Below are positions 34,508-45,784 of a stretch of DNA of 64,000 bases, piece by piece (the stretch's first letter is position 1; the number at the start of each line of letters is the position of its first letter). The translations under genes were made by a program, and so were the position numbers. The DNA lies in NCBI RefSeq assembly GCF_003265705.1, contig NW_020312775.1, positions 8,342,075 to 8,406,074 on the forward strand. The letters run 5' to 3'. This stretch comes from Callorhinus ursinus (lineage: Eukaryota > Chordata > Mammalia > Carnivora > Otariidae). A model generated the notes under the pieces. It was not told the DNA's origin. It worked only from the letters and a program-made list of their open reading frames with translations, and searched no databases.

Positions 34508-36320
34508 TTTGTCCAGAGGAGAATAGATGAATGAGAGAACAAAATTCTAACAGGTTAAGAATGTCCCCAGAAAATATACTCTAATCAAATCAGAAAAGAT
34601 CTGAAACCAGGGGAAAAGAAAGGGAAAGAAAGAAAAAAGAAAGATAAAAAAAAGAAAAAGATAAAACAAAGAAAAACAAAACAAAACAACAAAAAACAAA
34701 ATATGATCAAATATGATCAGGCTGGTGCATAGATCATTGCCACACACCAGATTTTGGGTGTATTTTGGTCTGTTAGGAGAACGTGCCTCCTAAAATTTTA
34801 AAGAAAGAAAGACTTATATATGTACAAAATAAGGGTTGTTATGATGAAGGGATGGAATATGACTGTATAGATCAAAATTATAAAAAATTTTAAAAAAGGA
34901 ATTGATAAGAAGATGTTTGAAAAAAGAAAGAAGAGGATTAAATAAAAGGAAAGAAAGAAGGAAAATAAAGGGCGAGAGAATGTGATCAGGCAGGAGACTA
35001 GAACAAAGCCACAGACTAGAGATTTAGGGTATATTTTGATATGTTAGAAGAAACTGTATCTTAAAATTTTAAAGAGAGAACAACTTATATATACATGACA
35101 AAAATAAGGGTGACTACTATGAAGAGACAGAATATGACTCTAAAAATGAAAAATAAAAATATTTTTTTAAGAAAGGGATTGATAAGATGTTGGTTGAAAT
35201 AAGGAAAAAAATAAAAAAAAAACAGTTAAAAAAACTAACTTTGAAAAACTATTGAATTATGGTAAAAAAGCCATGAATTCTATGTGCAGTATTCCCCTAG
35301 CACTGGAGTTCTCCCATTTTCATTGATCGGTAAACTTGGTCTTGGCGGGCTGTTCATGCTGATCTTCTGGGAGGGGGCCTGTTGCCCTGGTTTCCAAATG
35401 TCTTTGCCGGAGGCGGAATTGCCCCCGCCCTTGTCAGTCCGGGCTAAGTAATCTGCTTGGGTTTGCTCTCGGGAGCTTTTGTTCCCTGCAAGCTTTCTGT
35501 ACAGTTTTGTAGGACGAGAGTGAAAATGGTGGCCTCCCAATCTCTGCCCTGGAGGAGCCGAGAACTCGGGGCCCCACTCCTCGGTGCACCCCCAGAGAAA
35601 AGCAGTCAGTCACTCCCCTCTCCCCAGTGTCGGCCGCACTCTGTGCTCACCCGGCCTTGTGACCGAGGGTTTCTTTCTCTGGCACCGGACCCCGTTTGGA
35701 GTCTGCAAACTCAGCAGTTCCCTGTGGTGCGCTTCTGCACCGCTCCTCCCGGGGCAGGAAGGGGAGTCTCCCTGGCTCTGCTGCTTGTTGGGTCCCTGCT
35801 GGAGGGGCAGTGGCCCGACTGTGCCACGGATCACGGTTTATGGCAACCCCGAGCTGAGAGCCCACACCTTCGCTCCGTCTCTGCAGCTGGCTTCCCCGCT
35901 CCAATACCTGGGGGCTCTGCTGCACTCAGGCACCCCCAGTCTTTCTGTGACCCCGAGGGTCCTGAGACCACACTGTCCCGCGAGGGTTCCACCCCCTGCT
36001 TAGCCACTGGAGCGACGTCCCTCAGCGGAGCTGACTTCTAAAAGTTCCGATTTTGTGCTCCGCGGCTCTATCATTTGCCAGAAGCGGCCGACAGAGGCCC
36101 CCTCCCTGCCGTCTATCTTCCCGAATATCGCCTCGGATTCATTTCTCCGCACGTCCTACCTTCCAGTAAGTGGTCACTTTTCTGTTCAGAGAGTTGTTGC
36201 TATTCTTTTCTTCGATCTCCTGTTGAGTTCGTAGGTGTTCAGAATGGTTTGATCCCTATTCAGCTGAATTCCTGAGACCAGACGAAATCCAGGTCTCACT
36301 CCTCCACCATCTTGCCTGCA
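34508..36320 (-). promoter_or_regulatory. L1 5' UTR / internal promoter, CpG-rich
   Basis: Between the ORF1 start and the L1 5' end. 34550-35270 is A-rich on the plus strand; 35300-36320 is GC-rich with many CpG (for example CCGCGGCTC near 36060, GAAGCGGCCGACAGAG near 36081), far more than elsewhere in the window. Retention of CpG suggests the element is young compared with those at 18029-19892 and 41921-43425. The plus strand has a 194-codon frame (35457-36041) antisense to L1. Confidence 0.78.
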
Positions 36321-36357
36321 TCCATCATTAGTTTTTGATATAGTGATCCATTATTCA
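36321..36357 (-). mobile_element. Short L1 3'-tip-like patch at the 5' junction of an L1
   Basis: 'catcattagtttttgatata' then 'gtgatccattattca' closely matches the L1 3' tip seen at 29985-30020. It lies just outside the 5' end of the full-length L1 and inside the right-hand target duplication. Confidence 0.6.
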
Positions 36358-37010
36358 TTATATACCATCAGTAGATGGGCATTTTGGCTCATTCTACAAT
36401 TAGACCACAGCATCCTTGTCAAATTTTGTTGTTTCCTGTGTTGTTAATTTCAGCCATTCTGACAGATGTGAGGTGGTATCTCATACTTTTAATTTGTATT
36501 TTCCTATTGATGACTGATGTTGAGCATCTTTTCACATGACTGTTAGACATCTCTATGTCTTCTTTGGAATAATGTCTATTCATATATTCTGCCCATAATA
36601 TTATTATTATTATGATGATGATATTCAATTAGCCAACATATAGTGGAACATTAGTTTCTGATGTAGTGTTCAATGATTCATGAGTTGCATATAACATCCA
36701 GTGCTCATCACAACATGTGCCTTCCTTAATACCCACACCGGTTATCCCATTCCCCCATGCCCCTCACTTTGGTTGCTGGAGTCCTGAGTCTCTCATGGTT
36801 TGTCTCCTTCTGTGATTTCTTCCCATTCCAGTTTTCCCACCCTTCCCATATGGTCCTCTGTGCTCTTCCTTACATTCCACATATGAGTGAAACCATATGA
36901 TTTTTGTTTTCCTCTGCTTGACTTATTTCACCTAGCATAATCCCCTCTAGTTCCATCCATGGTGATGCAAATGGTAGGTATTAATCTTTTCTGGTGGCTG
37001 AGTAATATTC

Positions 37011-37194
37011 CTTTTTTTTTTTTTAAAGATTTTATTTATTTATTTGAGAGGGAGAGCACGAGAGGGAAGAGGGTCAGAGGGAGAAGCAGACTCCCTGCTG
37101 AGCAGGGAGCCCGATGTGGGACTCGATCCCGGGACTCCATGATCATGACCTGAGCTAAAGGCAGTCGATTAACCAACTGAGCCACCCAGGCGCC
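37011..37194 (-). mobile_element. Can-SINE, young, 20-bp perfect target duplication
   Basis: Reverse-oriented SINE with poly-T, AAAGATTTTATTTATTTATTTGAGAG, 'agactccctgctgagcaggg', 'tgggactcgatcccgggact' and a head ending GAGCCACCCAGGCGCCC. The 20-bp flanks (36991-37010 and 37195-37214, starting CTGGTGGCTGAG) are identical. It keeps CpG sites, so it is recent. Confidence 0.98.
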
Positions 37195-40121
37195 CTGGTG
37201 GCTGAGTAATATTCTATTGAATATATGAACCATATCTTCTTTATCCATTCATCTATTGAAGGACATCTCAGCTCCTTCCACAGTTTGGCTATTGTGGACA
37301 CTGATGCTATGAACATTGGGGTGCATATGTCCCTTCTTTTCACTATATCTGTATTTTTGGGGTAAATACCTAGTAGTGCAATTGCTGGGTTGTAGGGTAG
37401 CTCTATTTTTAATGTCTTGAGGAACCTCCATACTGTTTTCCAGAATGGCTGTACCAGCTTGCATTTCCACCAACAGTCTAAGAGGGTTCCCCTTTATCCA
37501 CATCCTCACCAACACTTGTTGTTTCCTGCCTTGTTAATTTGTGCCATTCTAACTGGTATAAGGTGGTATCTCATTGTGGTTTTGATTTGTATTTCCCTGT
37601 TGGCTAATGATGTTGAACCTTTTTTCATGTGTCTGTTAGCCACCTGTATGTCTTCTTTGGAGAAGTATCTGTTCAAATCTTCTGCCCATTTCTTGACTGG
37701 ATTATTTGTTTTTTGGGTATTAAGTTTGAGAAGTAATTTATACAACCTTGGATACCAGCCCTTTATCCATGTCATTTGCAAATATCTTCTCCCATTCCAT
37801 GTGTTGCTTCTTAATTTGGTTGAAATTTTCCTTTGTTGCACAGAAACTTATTATTTTGATGAAGTCCCAAAAGTTCATTTTTGCTTTTGTTTCCCTTGAC
37901 TTTAGAGATGTGTCTTGAAAGAAGTTGCTGTAGCTGAAGGTAAAGAGCTTACTGCCTATGTTCTCCTCTAGGATTTTGATGGATTACTGTCTCACATTGA
38001 GGTCTTTCATCCATTTTGACTTTAGCTTTGTGTATAGTATAAGAGAATGGTCCAGGTTCATTCTTTTGCATGTGGCTGTCCAATATTCCCAGCACTATTT
38101 CCTGAAGAGACTGTCATTTTTCCGTTGGATATTCTTTCCTGATTTGCCAAAGATTAGTTGACCATAGAGTTGAGGGTCCATTTCTGGGTTCTCTATTCTG
38201 TTCCATTGATCTGTGTGTCATTTTTTGTGCCAATACCATGTTGTCTTAATGATCACAGATTTGTTATATAGCTTGAAGTCAGGCATTGTGATGATACCAG
38301 CTTTGGTTTTCTTTTTCAACAATCCCCCAGCAATTTGGGGTCTTTTCTGGTTCCATACAAATTTTAGGATCGTTTGTTCCAGCTCTGTGAAAAATGTCAA
38401 TTGTATTTTGGTAGGCATTGCATTGAAAGTATGTATTGCTCTGGGCAGCATAGACATTTTCACAATGTTTAATCTTCCAATCCATGAGCATGGAATGTTT
38501 TTCCATCTGTTTGTGTCTTCTTCAATTTCTTTCATAAGTGTTCTGTCATTTCTAGAGTATAGGTCCTTTATCTCTTTGGTTAGGATTATTCCTAGGTATC
38601 TTGTGGTTTTTGGTGCTATTGTAAATGGATTCTATTCCTTAATTTCTCCTTCTTTAGTCACATTGTTAGTGTATAGAAATGCAACTGATTTCTGTGGATT
38701 GATCTTGTATCCTGCCATGTTGCTGAATTGCTGTATGAGTTCTAGTAATTTGGGGGTGAAGTCTTTTGGGTTTTCCACATAAAGTATCATGTCATCTGTG
38801 AAGAGATGGAGTTTGACTTATGGTTTGCCAATTTGAATGTCTTTTATTTCTTTTTGTTTTCTGATTGCTGAGGCTAGAATTTCTACTACTATGTTGAACA
38901 ATAGTGGTGAGAGTAGGAATCCCTGTCGTGTTCCTGATCTTAAGGGAAAAGCTCTCAGTTTTTCCCCATTGAGAATGATATTTCCTGCAGGCAGGTTTTT
39001 CATAGATGGCCTTTATGATATTGAGGTATGCTCTCATGTTCCCTCTATCTTTATACTTTGAAGAGTTTTAATCAAGAAAGGATGCTGTATTTTGTCAAAT
39101 GCTTTTTCTGCATCAATTGAGAGTGTCATAATCTTGTCTCTTCTTTTTTTAATGTGCTCTATCACGTTGATTGATTTGCAAATGTTGAATGACACTTGCA
39201 TCCCAGGAATCAATCCCACCTTGTCATGGTAGTTAATCCTTTTAATGTACTGTTGGATCCTATTCACTAGGATATTGTTGAGTATTTTGGCATCTATGTT
39301 CATCAGGGATATTGGTCTGTAATTCTTTTTGATGGAGTCTTTGCCTGGTTTTAGGATCAGGGTAATGCTGACCTCATGGAATGTGTTTGGAAGTTTTCCA
39401 TCCATTTCTATTTTTTGAAACAGCTTCAGTAGAATAGGTGTTTTTTCTTCTTTAAATGTTTGGTAGAATTCCCCTGGGAAGCCATCTGGCCCTGGACTCT
39501 TGTTTTTTGAGAGATTTTTGATTACTGCTTCAATTTCGTTACTGGTTATTGGTCTACTCAGATTTTCTATTTCTTCCTGTTTCCGTCTTGGTAGTTTATA
39601 AGTGTCCAGGAATGCATTCATTTCTTCCAGATTGCCTAATTTGTTGGCATATAGCTGCTGGTAATAAGTTCTAAAATTGTCTCTATTTCCTTGGTGTTGG
39701 TGATGACCTTTCCCCTTTCATTCATGATTTTATTAATTTGGGTCCTTTCCCTTTTCTTTTGGATAAGTCTGTCCAGCAGTTTAGCAATTTTATTAATTAT
39801 TTCAAAGAATTAGCTTCTAGTTTCATTGATCTGGTCTACTGTTCTTCTGCTTTCTATTTCATTGATTTCTGCTCTAATCTTTATTATTTCTCTTCTCCTG
39901 CTTGGTTTAGGCTTCACTTTCTCTTTTTTCTCCAGGTCCTTTCGGTGTAAGGTTAGTTTGTACATTAGGCATTTTTTAATTTTTTGAGAGAGGCTGGATG
40001 GCTATGTACTTCCCTCTTAGGACTGTCTTTGCAGATCCCATAGGTTTTGAATGTGTTTTCATTTTCATTGGTTTCAATGAATTCTTTAACTTCTTTAATT
40101 TCCTGGTTGACCCATTCATTC

Positions 40122-40122
<1 letters not shown>

Positions 40123-40163
<41 letters not shown>

Positions 40164-40212
40164 ATTCTGTTAGCCAATGTACAATACATCATTAGTTTTC
40201 CATGTACTGTTT
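40123..40212 (-). mobile_element. Ultra-short L1 insertion with (TTA)n tail
   Basis: A (TTA)n tract (about 40123-40162) followed by about 48 bp of L1 3' tip ('ttagccaatgtacaatacat', 'cattagttttccatgtactg') interrupts the ORF2 sequence, which reads CCCATTCATTC before it and TTTAGGAGAATGCTCTTTAAC after it. This is an extremely 5'-truncated L1. Confidence 0.8.
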
Positions 40213-41049
40213 AGGAGAATGCTCTTTAACTTCCACATGTTTGAGTTCCTTACAAATTTCTTCTTGTGGTTGAGTTCCAGTTTCAAAGCATTGTGGTCTG
40301 AATATATGCAGGGAATAATCTTAATCTTTAGTATCGCCTGAGACCTGATTTGTGACCCAGTTATGTGGTTTATTCTGAAGAAAGTTCCATGTGCACTTGA
40401 GAAGAATGAGTATTTGCTGTTTTAGGATAGAATGCTCTGTATATATCTACAAAGTCCATCTGGTCCAATGTGTCATTCAAAGCTCTTGTTTCCTTTTTGA
40501 TCTTCTGCTTATATGATCTGTCTGTTGCTGTGAGTGGGGTGTTGAGGTCTCCTAATATTAATGTATTATTATCAATATGTTTCTTTATTTTGATTATTAA
40601 TTGGTTTATGTAATTGGCTGCTCCCATGTTGGGGCATCGATATTTACAGTTGTTTGATCTTCTTATTGGATAGACCCTTTAAGTATGATACAGTATTCCT
40701 GTACATCTCTTACTACAGTCTTTGGTTTAAAATCTAATTTGTCTGGTATGAGGATTGCAACCCTACCTTACTTTTGAGGTCCATTGGCATGGTAAATATT
40801 TTTTCATCCCCTCACTTTCAATCTGGAGGTGTCTTTTGGTTCAAAATCTTTTGGTTTAGTCAGCATATGGATGGGTCCTGCCTTGTAATCTAACCTGAAA
40901 CCATGTGTCTTTTGATGGGAGGATTCAGCCCATTTACATTCAGAGTAACATAGTGTTATTGTATTGCCTGTAAAGTCCCTGTTTCTGTAGATTGTCTCTG
41001 TTACTTTCTGGTCTATATTACTCTTGGGGTCTCTCTTCACTTACAGAAT

Positions 41050-41920
41050 CCCCCTTATGTCTTGCAGGGCTGTCTTGGTGGTCACATATTCTTTCAGTTT
41101 CTGTCTGTTGTGGAAGCTCTTTATCTCTCCATCCATTCTGAATGGCAGTCTTGCTAGATAAAGTATTCTTGGCTTCATGTCCTTCTCATTTAGTACCCTG
41201 AATATATCATGCCAGCCCTTTTTGGCTTGCCAGGTTTCTGTGGATAAGTCTGATGTTATCCTGATGTTCCTCCCTCCATATATAAGGAATCTGCTCTCCC
41301 TAGCTACTCTCAGAATAGTTTATTTGATTGTAAGATTTGCAAGATTCACTACTGCATTTCAGGGTGTTGATTTATTTTTATTGATTTTGGGAGGGTTCCT
41401 CTCTGCCTCTTGGACATGAATGCTTGTTTCCTTCCCCAGATTAGGGAAATTATCAGCTATGATTTGCTCAGATATACCTTCTAGCCCTCTCTGTCTCTCT
41501 GCTCCCTCGGGGGTCCCAGTAATTCTGACATTGGAATATTTCATGGCATCCTTATTCTCTCCAATCATTTTTTCATGGTCTACTAGCTGTCTATTTCTGG
41601 TTTCCTCAACTTCTCCCTTTCCATCAACTTATGTTCTAAATCACTTATTCTCTCTTCTACCTCATTTCCCCTGGCTATTAGAGTATCCAGTTTAGACTGC
41701 ATTTCATTCATAGCATTTTTACATTCGGCCTGATTAGATCTCATTTCTGCCCTTAGAGTTTCTATGTTGTCACTGTTGCTTTTTTCAAGCCTATATATTG
41801 ACTTTATGACTGCTATCGTGAATTCTATCTCTCATTCTTACTTATATCATTTGGATTATCTCTATGGCAGAGAACACTGTCTCTTATGCTTTTTTTGTGT
41901 GAGTTCCTCCGTCTTGTCAT
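41050..41920 (-). pseudogene. L1 ORF1 remnant, broken
   Basis: ATG at 41920-41918 (minus) opens an MTRRRNSHK-type N-terminus. Further frames include 41359-41568 ('KYSNVRITGTPEGAERQRGL', RRM start) and a C-terminal part near 41080-41280. Stops and frameshifts. Confidence 0.78.
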
Positions 41921-43425
41921 TCTGTCCAGAGAATGATGGGTGGGCGAATGAACAGAGTCAAAAATATCAACATGACCTAAGCAAGATGCACCCTAACAAA
42001 ATCCAGAGTGGTCGGAAGGAACCACAGGAAAACAAAGTCAAAATTAAACACAAGAATAAAATTTTTTAAAAAGTGGGAGGAGGGGAAGAGGGAGTATAAT
42101 TTCACAGTGTGGACAAAGCAGAGTGTTCCACCTGTTCCTGGGTTAACTTTGGTCTGTGTGTTAGAAGACACAACATCCCAAAATTGCAAGGAAAGTAATT
42201 CATATATATATATTATATATATATTCATATATATAATATATATAATATATAAAGATAAAATGGAAGAGAATGAAAAAAGGACTAAAATGAAGCACATATC
42301 TATTAAAAATGTAGATTGAAAAAATACAAGTTAAAAACGACTATGAAATATAAATTGGTATAATAAACATCTAGTTGAAATGAGAAAAAGTATAAAAAAA
42401 GACAAAGCATAAGAAAAAGAAAGAAAAAAATAATTTTATCTGCAAAATAAATGAGTTGTGAGGCAATACCTGGAGCTCAATGTACTATTTTCCCCTGGAG
42501 TTGGAATTTTACAGTCTTGTATAATCCATAGGATTGTCATCCACCTGTTTTTCCAGCCTGTCTTCTGGGGGAGGGGCATGCTGCACTGTTTCTCAGGTAT
42601 CCTTGCCTGGGCAGAGTTGTCCCACCCCTGTCAGGGGGATGGACTCAGTGGAAACGGTCCTCTGTGTGGCTCTTGTTCCTGTAGGCAACAAAAACTGCAG
42701 CTTCTCGAGCTGCAGGCCCATGGCAACTCTCTCAAAGGTAGTCCCAGGGGCCCAAGAGTGCCACTGTCCTTTGTGACTCTAAAACTGTGAGCTACCATGG
42801 GCTCTCTTGTGCACCCAAAGCTCCTGGATCATGTCTGGGTGCCACCCTAATGTCCTTTCTGGGCTGCTACCGCCCTGTGAGCTTTTGCTTGGCCACCAGT
42901 GCAGGTTCCAGTCTTTTTCAGGCTGCTCAGGAAAAGAGCAATTACCGACCCGCCCAGTTCGTGGTTTATGGCAATCTCACCATAACCTGCTTCCTGGCTC
43001 CACTGCTCAGGCACTTTACGGTTCAGGCACCCCCGTTTCCTCTGTGGCTCTTTGGCTCCCAAGACCACAATGACTTACCTAGAATTCTGCCTTTTTATTT
43101 CCAGAGTCCCTTTCAGAGAAGGATGTCTCTCACTAGACCAGATTTTTAAGGGTTCTGATTTTGCACTCGTGTTATATTATGTTCCAGGAGCCAGTTTATG
43201 GAGGCTCCCTCCCCCTTCTGTTTATCTTCTGATAGCTCCCCACAGGTTCACGACTCTGCACATCCTACCTTGCAAAAAGCAGTCACTCTTCTGCTTGTAG
43301 AGATCCAGATCTATATTCTTATATCTCAGGCTGATTTTGTGTGTGTTCAAAACGGTTTGATAGATATCTAGCTAAATGCAGGGGACCAGTTGAAACAGGA
43401 TCCCCTACTCCTCCACTATCTTGCC
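41921..43425 (-). promoter_or_regulatory. L1 5' UTR (old promoter region)
   Basis: Upstream of the ORF1 remnant to the element's 5' end near 43425, where the sense sequence starts 'aggcaagatagtggaggagt'. CpG-poor compared with 34508-36320. A TA-rich tract lies at 42201-42251. Plus-strand frames at 42458-43300 are antisense to this region. Confidence 0.7.
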
Positions 43426-43499
43426 TCCTCTCTCTATTCTGCAGATTTTTTAACTGGATTATTTGTTTTTTGGTCTTGAGTTCTTGAGTTTGATAAGTT

Positions 43500-43877
43500 C
43501 TTTTTTAATTTATTTTTAAATAATTTTTATTGTTATGTTAATCATCATACCTCATTAGTTTTTGTTGTAGTGTTCCATGATTCATTGTTTGTGCATAACA
43601 CCCAGTGCTCCATGCAGAATGTGCCCTCCTTAATACCCATCACCAGGCTAACCCATCCTCTCACCTCCTCTCCTCTAGAACTCTCAGTTTGTTTCTCAGA
43701 GTCCATAGTCTCGCGTGGTTCGTCTCCCCCTCTGATTTCCCCCCTCATTTTTCCTTTCCTGCTATCTTCTTTTTTTTAACATATATTATTTGTTCCAGAG
43801 GTACAGGTCTGTGATTCAGCAGTCTTACACAATTCACAATGCTCACCATAGCACATACCCTTCCCATGTCTCCCCAA
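43500..43877 (-). mobile_element. 5'-truncated L1 3' UTR insertion
   Basis: L1 3' UTR ('ttttgttgtagtgttccatg', 'cataacacccagtgctccat', 'cccatcaccaggctaaccca') truncated at about 43875. It sits in the old L1 between 'tttgataagttctttttt' and 'gatatcttttcccctttctg'. Compared with other copies, about 45 bp of the target L1 is missing at the site. Confidence 0.85.
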
Positions 43878-44256
43878 AAAAGATATCTTTTCCCCTTTCT
43901 GAAGATTGCCTTTTAGTTTTGTTGACTGTTTCCTTTGCTGTGTAGAAGCTTTCTATCTTGATGAAGTCCCAATAGTTTATTTTTGCTTTGGGTTCCCTTG
44001 CCTCAGATGTATCTAGTAAAAAGTTGCTAAGGCTGATGTCAAAGAGGTTACTGCCTGTGTTCTCCTCTAGGACTTTCATGACTTTCTGTCTCCCATTTAG
44101 GTCTTTCATTCATTTTGAATTTATTTTTGTGTATGGTTTAATAAAATGGTCCAGTTTCATTCTTCTGCATGTTGCTGCCCACTTTTCCCAGGAGCATTTG
44201 TTGAAGAGATTGTCTTTTTACTATTGGATATTCTTTCCTTGATTATTGCTTTTTAA

Positions 44257-44679
44257 ATATTGCAAATATATATCTTGTCAAATAAGATACTTCATAAGTA
44301 ACCATAAAAGATTATTCATAATACAAATATTTTCTTCAAACTTTACAAAGGCAAGCACAATGTTTATCAAAAAAATGTTGAAAAGTACTTATCTGTATCA
44401 AATGCATAGTAATACTATATATTTTAATCCAACACTCTATGAAATATTTTAATTTTTAACTGAAGTCTCAGAGTGTAAGGACACTCAAGGCTGTCAGATA
44501 CTTAAAAGACTTACTTAACTAAAACAGCCTCAAGCAAAAAGCACCCCCTATATAAGGAATGGATGTGTCTCTAAAAAGATTTTAAGTTCCAGATGAAAGC
44601 ATCAGTAATTGGGCATAAATTAGCACAGTTAATTACATTGCATTCCATTTAGTAGAATACAATAAAAAATAATTGCTTG

Positions 44680-44714
<35 letters not shown>

Positions 44715-45251
44715 GATAGAGCATCTTCTTACTCATAAAGAGTGTTACATAATAATGTCTAATTCCATTTGACTTCTATTTATCCCTGTCATACCCTATG
44801 TCACACTGGTTGTTCAGATTTTTGGAACTTAAAGTACACTCTTTAAAATTATGTACTTTTCTTCAAAACTGCTATTCTGAAGACTGCAGTAGATTCTTTT
44901 AACTTCCTGAAAACACTTTCTAAAAATGTGGAACAATTATATATAGCAAATGCTTTCAAAATTTAAAGAACTGCAATAGATTCTTAATTGAGAATACAAA
45001 TGTAGATGATATTACCTATATTCCATATCCTTACCAATTTTTGTGAGACTGAATCAGAAGTGCAAGGCTTGAAAATCAGTTTGAAATTTGGCAAAACTTC
45101 ACCAAGTCAGACTTGAGTAATTTAAAACTTGTAACAATTTGGACAGTTCCCAGCTTGTAATGTTCCTTTATTTGATTAATCATTTTTCCCTGTAGTGAAT
45201 ATATTAACTCTGTAACTCTTCCTCAAAGCATAAATTAACTTTGTAGAATAT
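44257..45251. other. Unique intronic sequence with (TA)n
   Basis: No gene recognised. An (AT)n microsatellite is at 44683-44711. Confidence 0.5.
44683..44711. repeat. (AT)n microsatellite
   Basis: About 14 uninterrupted AT units. Confidence 0.97.
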
Positions 45252-45268
45252 TGTAGAATGTTATTTTT

Positions 45269-45460
45269 TTTAAAGATTTTATTTATTTATTTGAGAGAAC
45301 GAGAATGAGAGAGAGAGAGCACATGAGAGGGGGGAGGGTCAGAGGGAGAAGCAGACTCCCTGCTGAGCAGGGAGCCTGATGTGGGACTCGATCCCGGGAC
45401 TCCAGGATCATGACCTGAGCCGAAGGCAGTCGCTTAACCAACTGAGCCACCCAGGCGCCC
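45269..45460 (-). mobile_element. Can-SINE, young
   Basis: Reverse-oriented SINE with 'gggactcgatcccgggactc', 'gaaggcagtcgcttaaccaa' and a head ending GAGCCACCCAGGCGCCC. Perfect 17-bp duplication TGTAGAATGTTATTTTT at 45252-45268 and 45461-45477. It lies about 1.3 kb on the 3' (gene) side of the PCDH11X exon. Confidence 0.98.
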
Positions 45461-45784
45461 TGTAGAATGTTATTTTTACAGAACACATGAATTTCATAAA
45501 TTTCAGAAACACACATGAAATAAATAATAAACAAATGTTATTTTCTTTTCATCATTATGGGGGATAGAAGCATAAAAATATTCACCTTTAGCCCAGAATG
45601 CTGACCTATAACCTACATAGTTTTGATAAGGATCAAATAACTGCTGGGTGCTACATTCTTAAAGGGTCTCATGATGGCCTGTATGTCTCACTGATAGTTA
45701 ATATTGTACTGAATGATAAACACCAGAGAAATCTTGGAAAAATGGTTTTATGAGTAGAAATTTGAAGAAAACATTTATGATATA

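Larger units (their letters stand above)
29891..36320 (-). mobile_element. Youngest full-length L1 (6.4 kb)
   Basis: Tail and 3' UTR 29891-30401, ORF2 30402-33533, ORF1 33615-34507, 5' UTR 34508-36320. TTATATACCA at 29881-29890 and 36358-36367 is the probable target duplication. Long stretches are little diverged and the 5' UTR still has many CpG sites, so this is the most recent full-length L1 in the window. It is dead: ORF1 has two frameshifts and ORF2 has lost about 0.8 kb at 31990. Extra L1 3'-tip-like sequence lies between its 5' end and the right duplication (36321-36357). Confidence 0.92.
36860..40980 (-). pseudogene. L1 ORF2 remnant, broken
   Basis: Minus-strand frames give C-terminal ('SVSTIAKLWKELRCPSID'), connection (37506-37841), RT fingers through thumb (39034-39621 contains '[20 protein letters not shown]') and endonuclease (40370-40627, 'LILGDLNTPLTATDRSYKQ'). 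The polymerase motif at 38791-38802 reads FTDD instead of FADD, a change expected from CpG decay. A SINE, an L1 tip and frameshifts interrupt it. Confidence 0.82.
36598..43425 (-). mobile_element. Full-length L1, older than its left neighbour
   Basis: 3' UTR from 36598 ('caattagccaacatatagtg', 'catataacatccagtgctca'), ORF2 about 36860-40980, ORF1 about 41050-41920, 5' UTR 41921-43425. Target site in the old L1: 'tattctgcccata' (36585-36597) and 'tattctgcagatt' (43435-43447). Interrupted by a young SINE (37011-37194) and a tiny L1 tip with (TTA)n (40123-40212). Many stops and frameshifts. Confidence 0.88.
29487..44239 (-). mobile_element. Old 5'-truncated L1 host, split by three later L1 insertions
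   Basis: Pieces of a single old L1 in L1 order on the minus strand: 29487-29880 (3' UTR and ORF2 end), 36358-36597, 43435-43499, and 43878-44239 (further into ORF2, truncated there). The whole is bounded by TGATTGTTATTTTTTAT (29470-29486) and TGATTATTGCTTTTTAA (44240-44256), a plausible duplication with few mismatches. The L1 itself is only about 1.1 kb; the rest of the interval is inserted L1. Confidence 0.85.

Noticed and set aside
35457..36041. 194-codon ORF as a host gene
   Set aside because: It lies wholly within an L1 5' UTR on the antisense strand; kept only as a finding about L1.
45283..45534. Recurring ORFs containing WVAQLVKRLPSAQVMILESRDRVPH-like peptides (also at 7284, 37036, 54338, 56842, 61996)
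   Set aside because: All coincide with Can-SINEs; it is the same SINE frame translated repeatedly, not a protein family.
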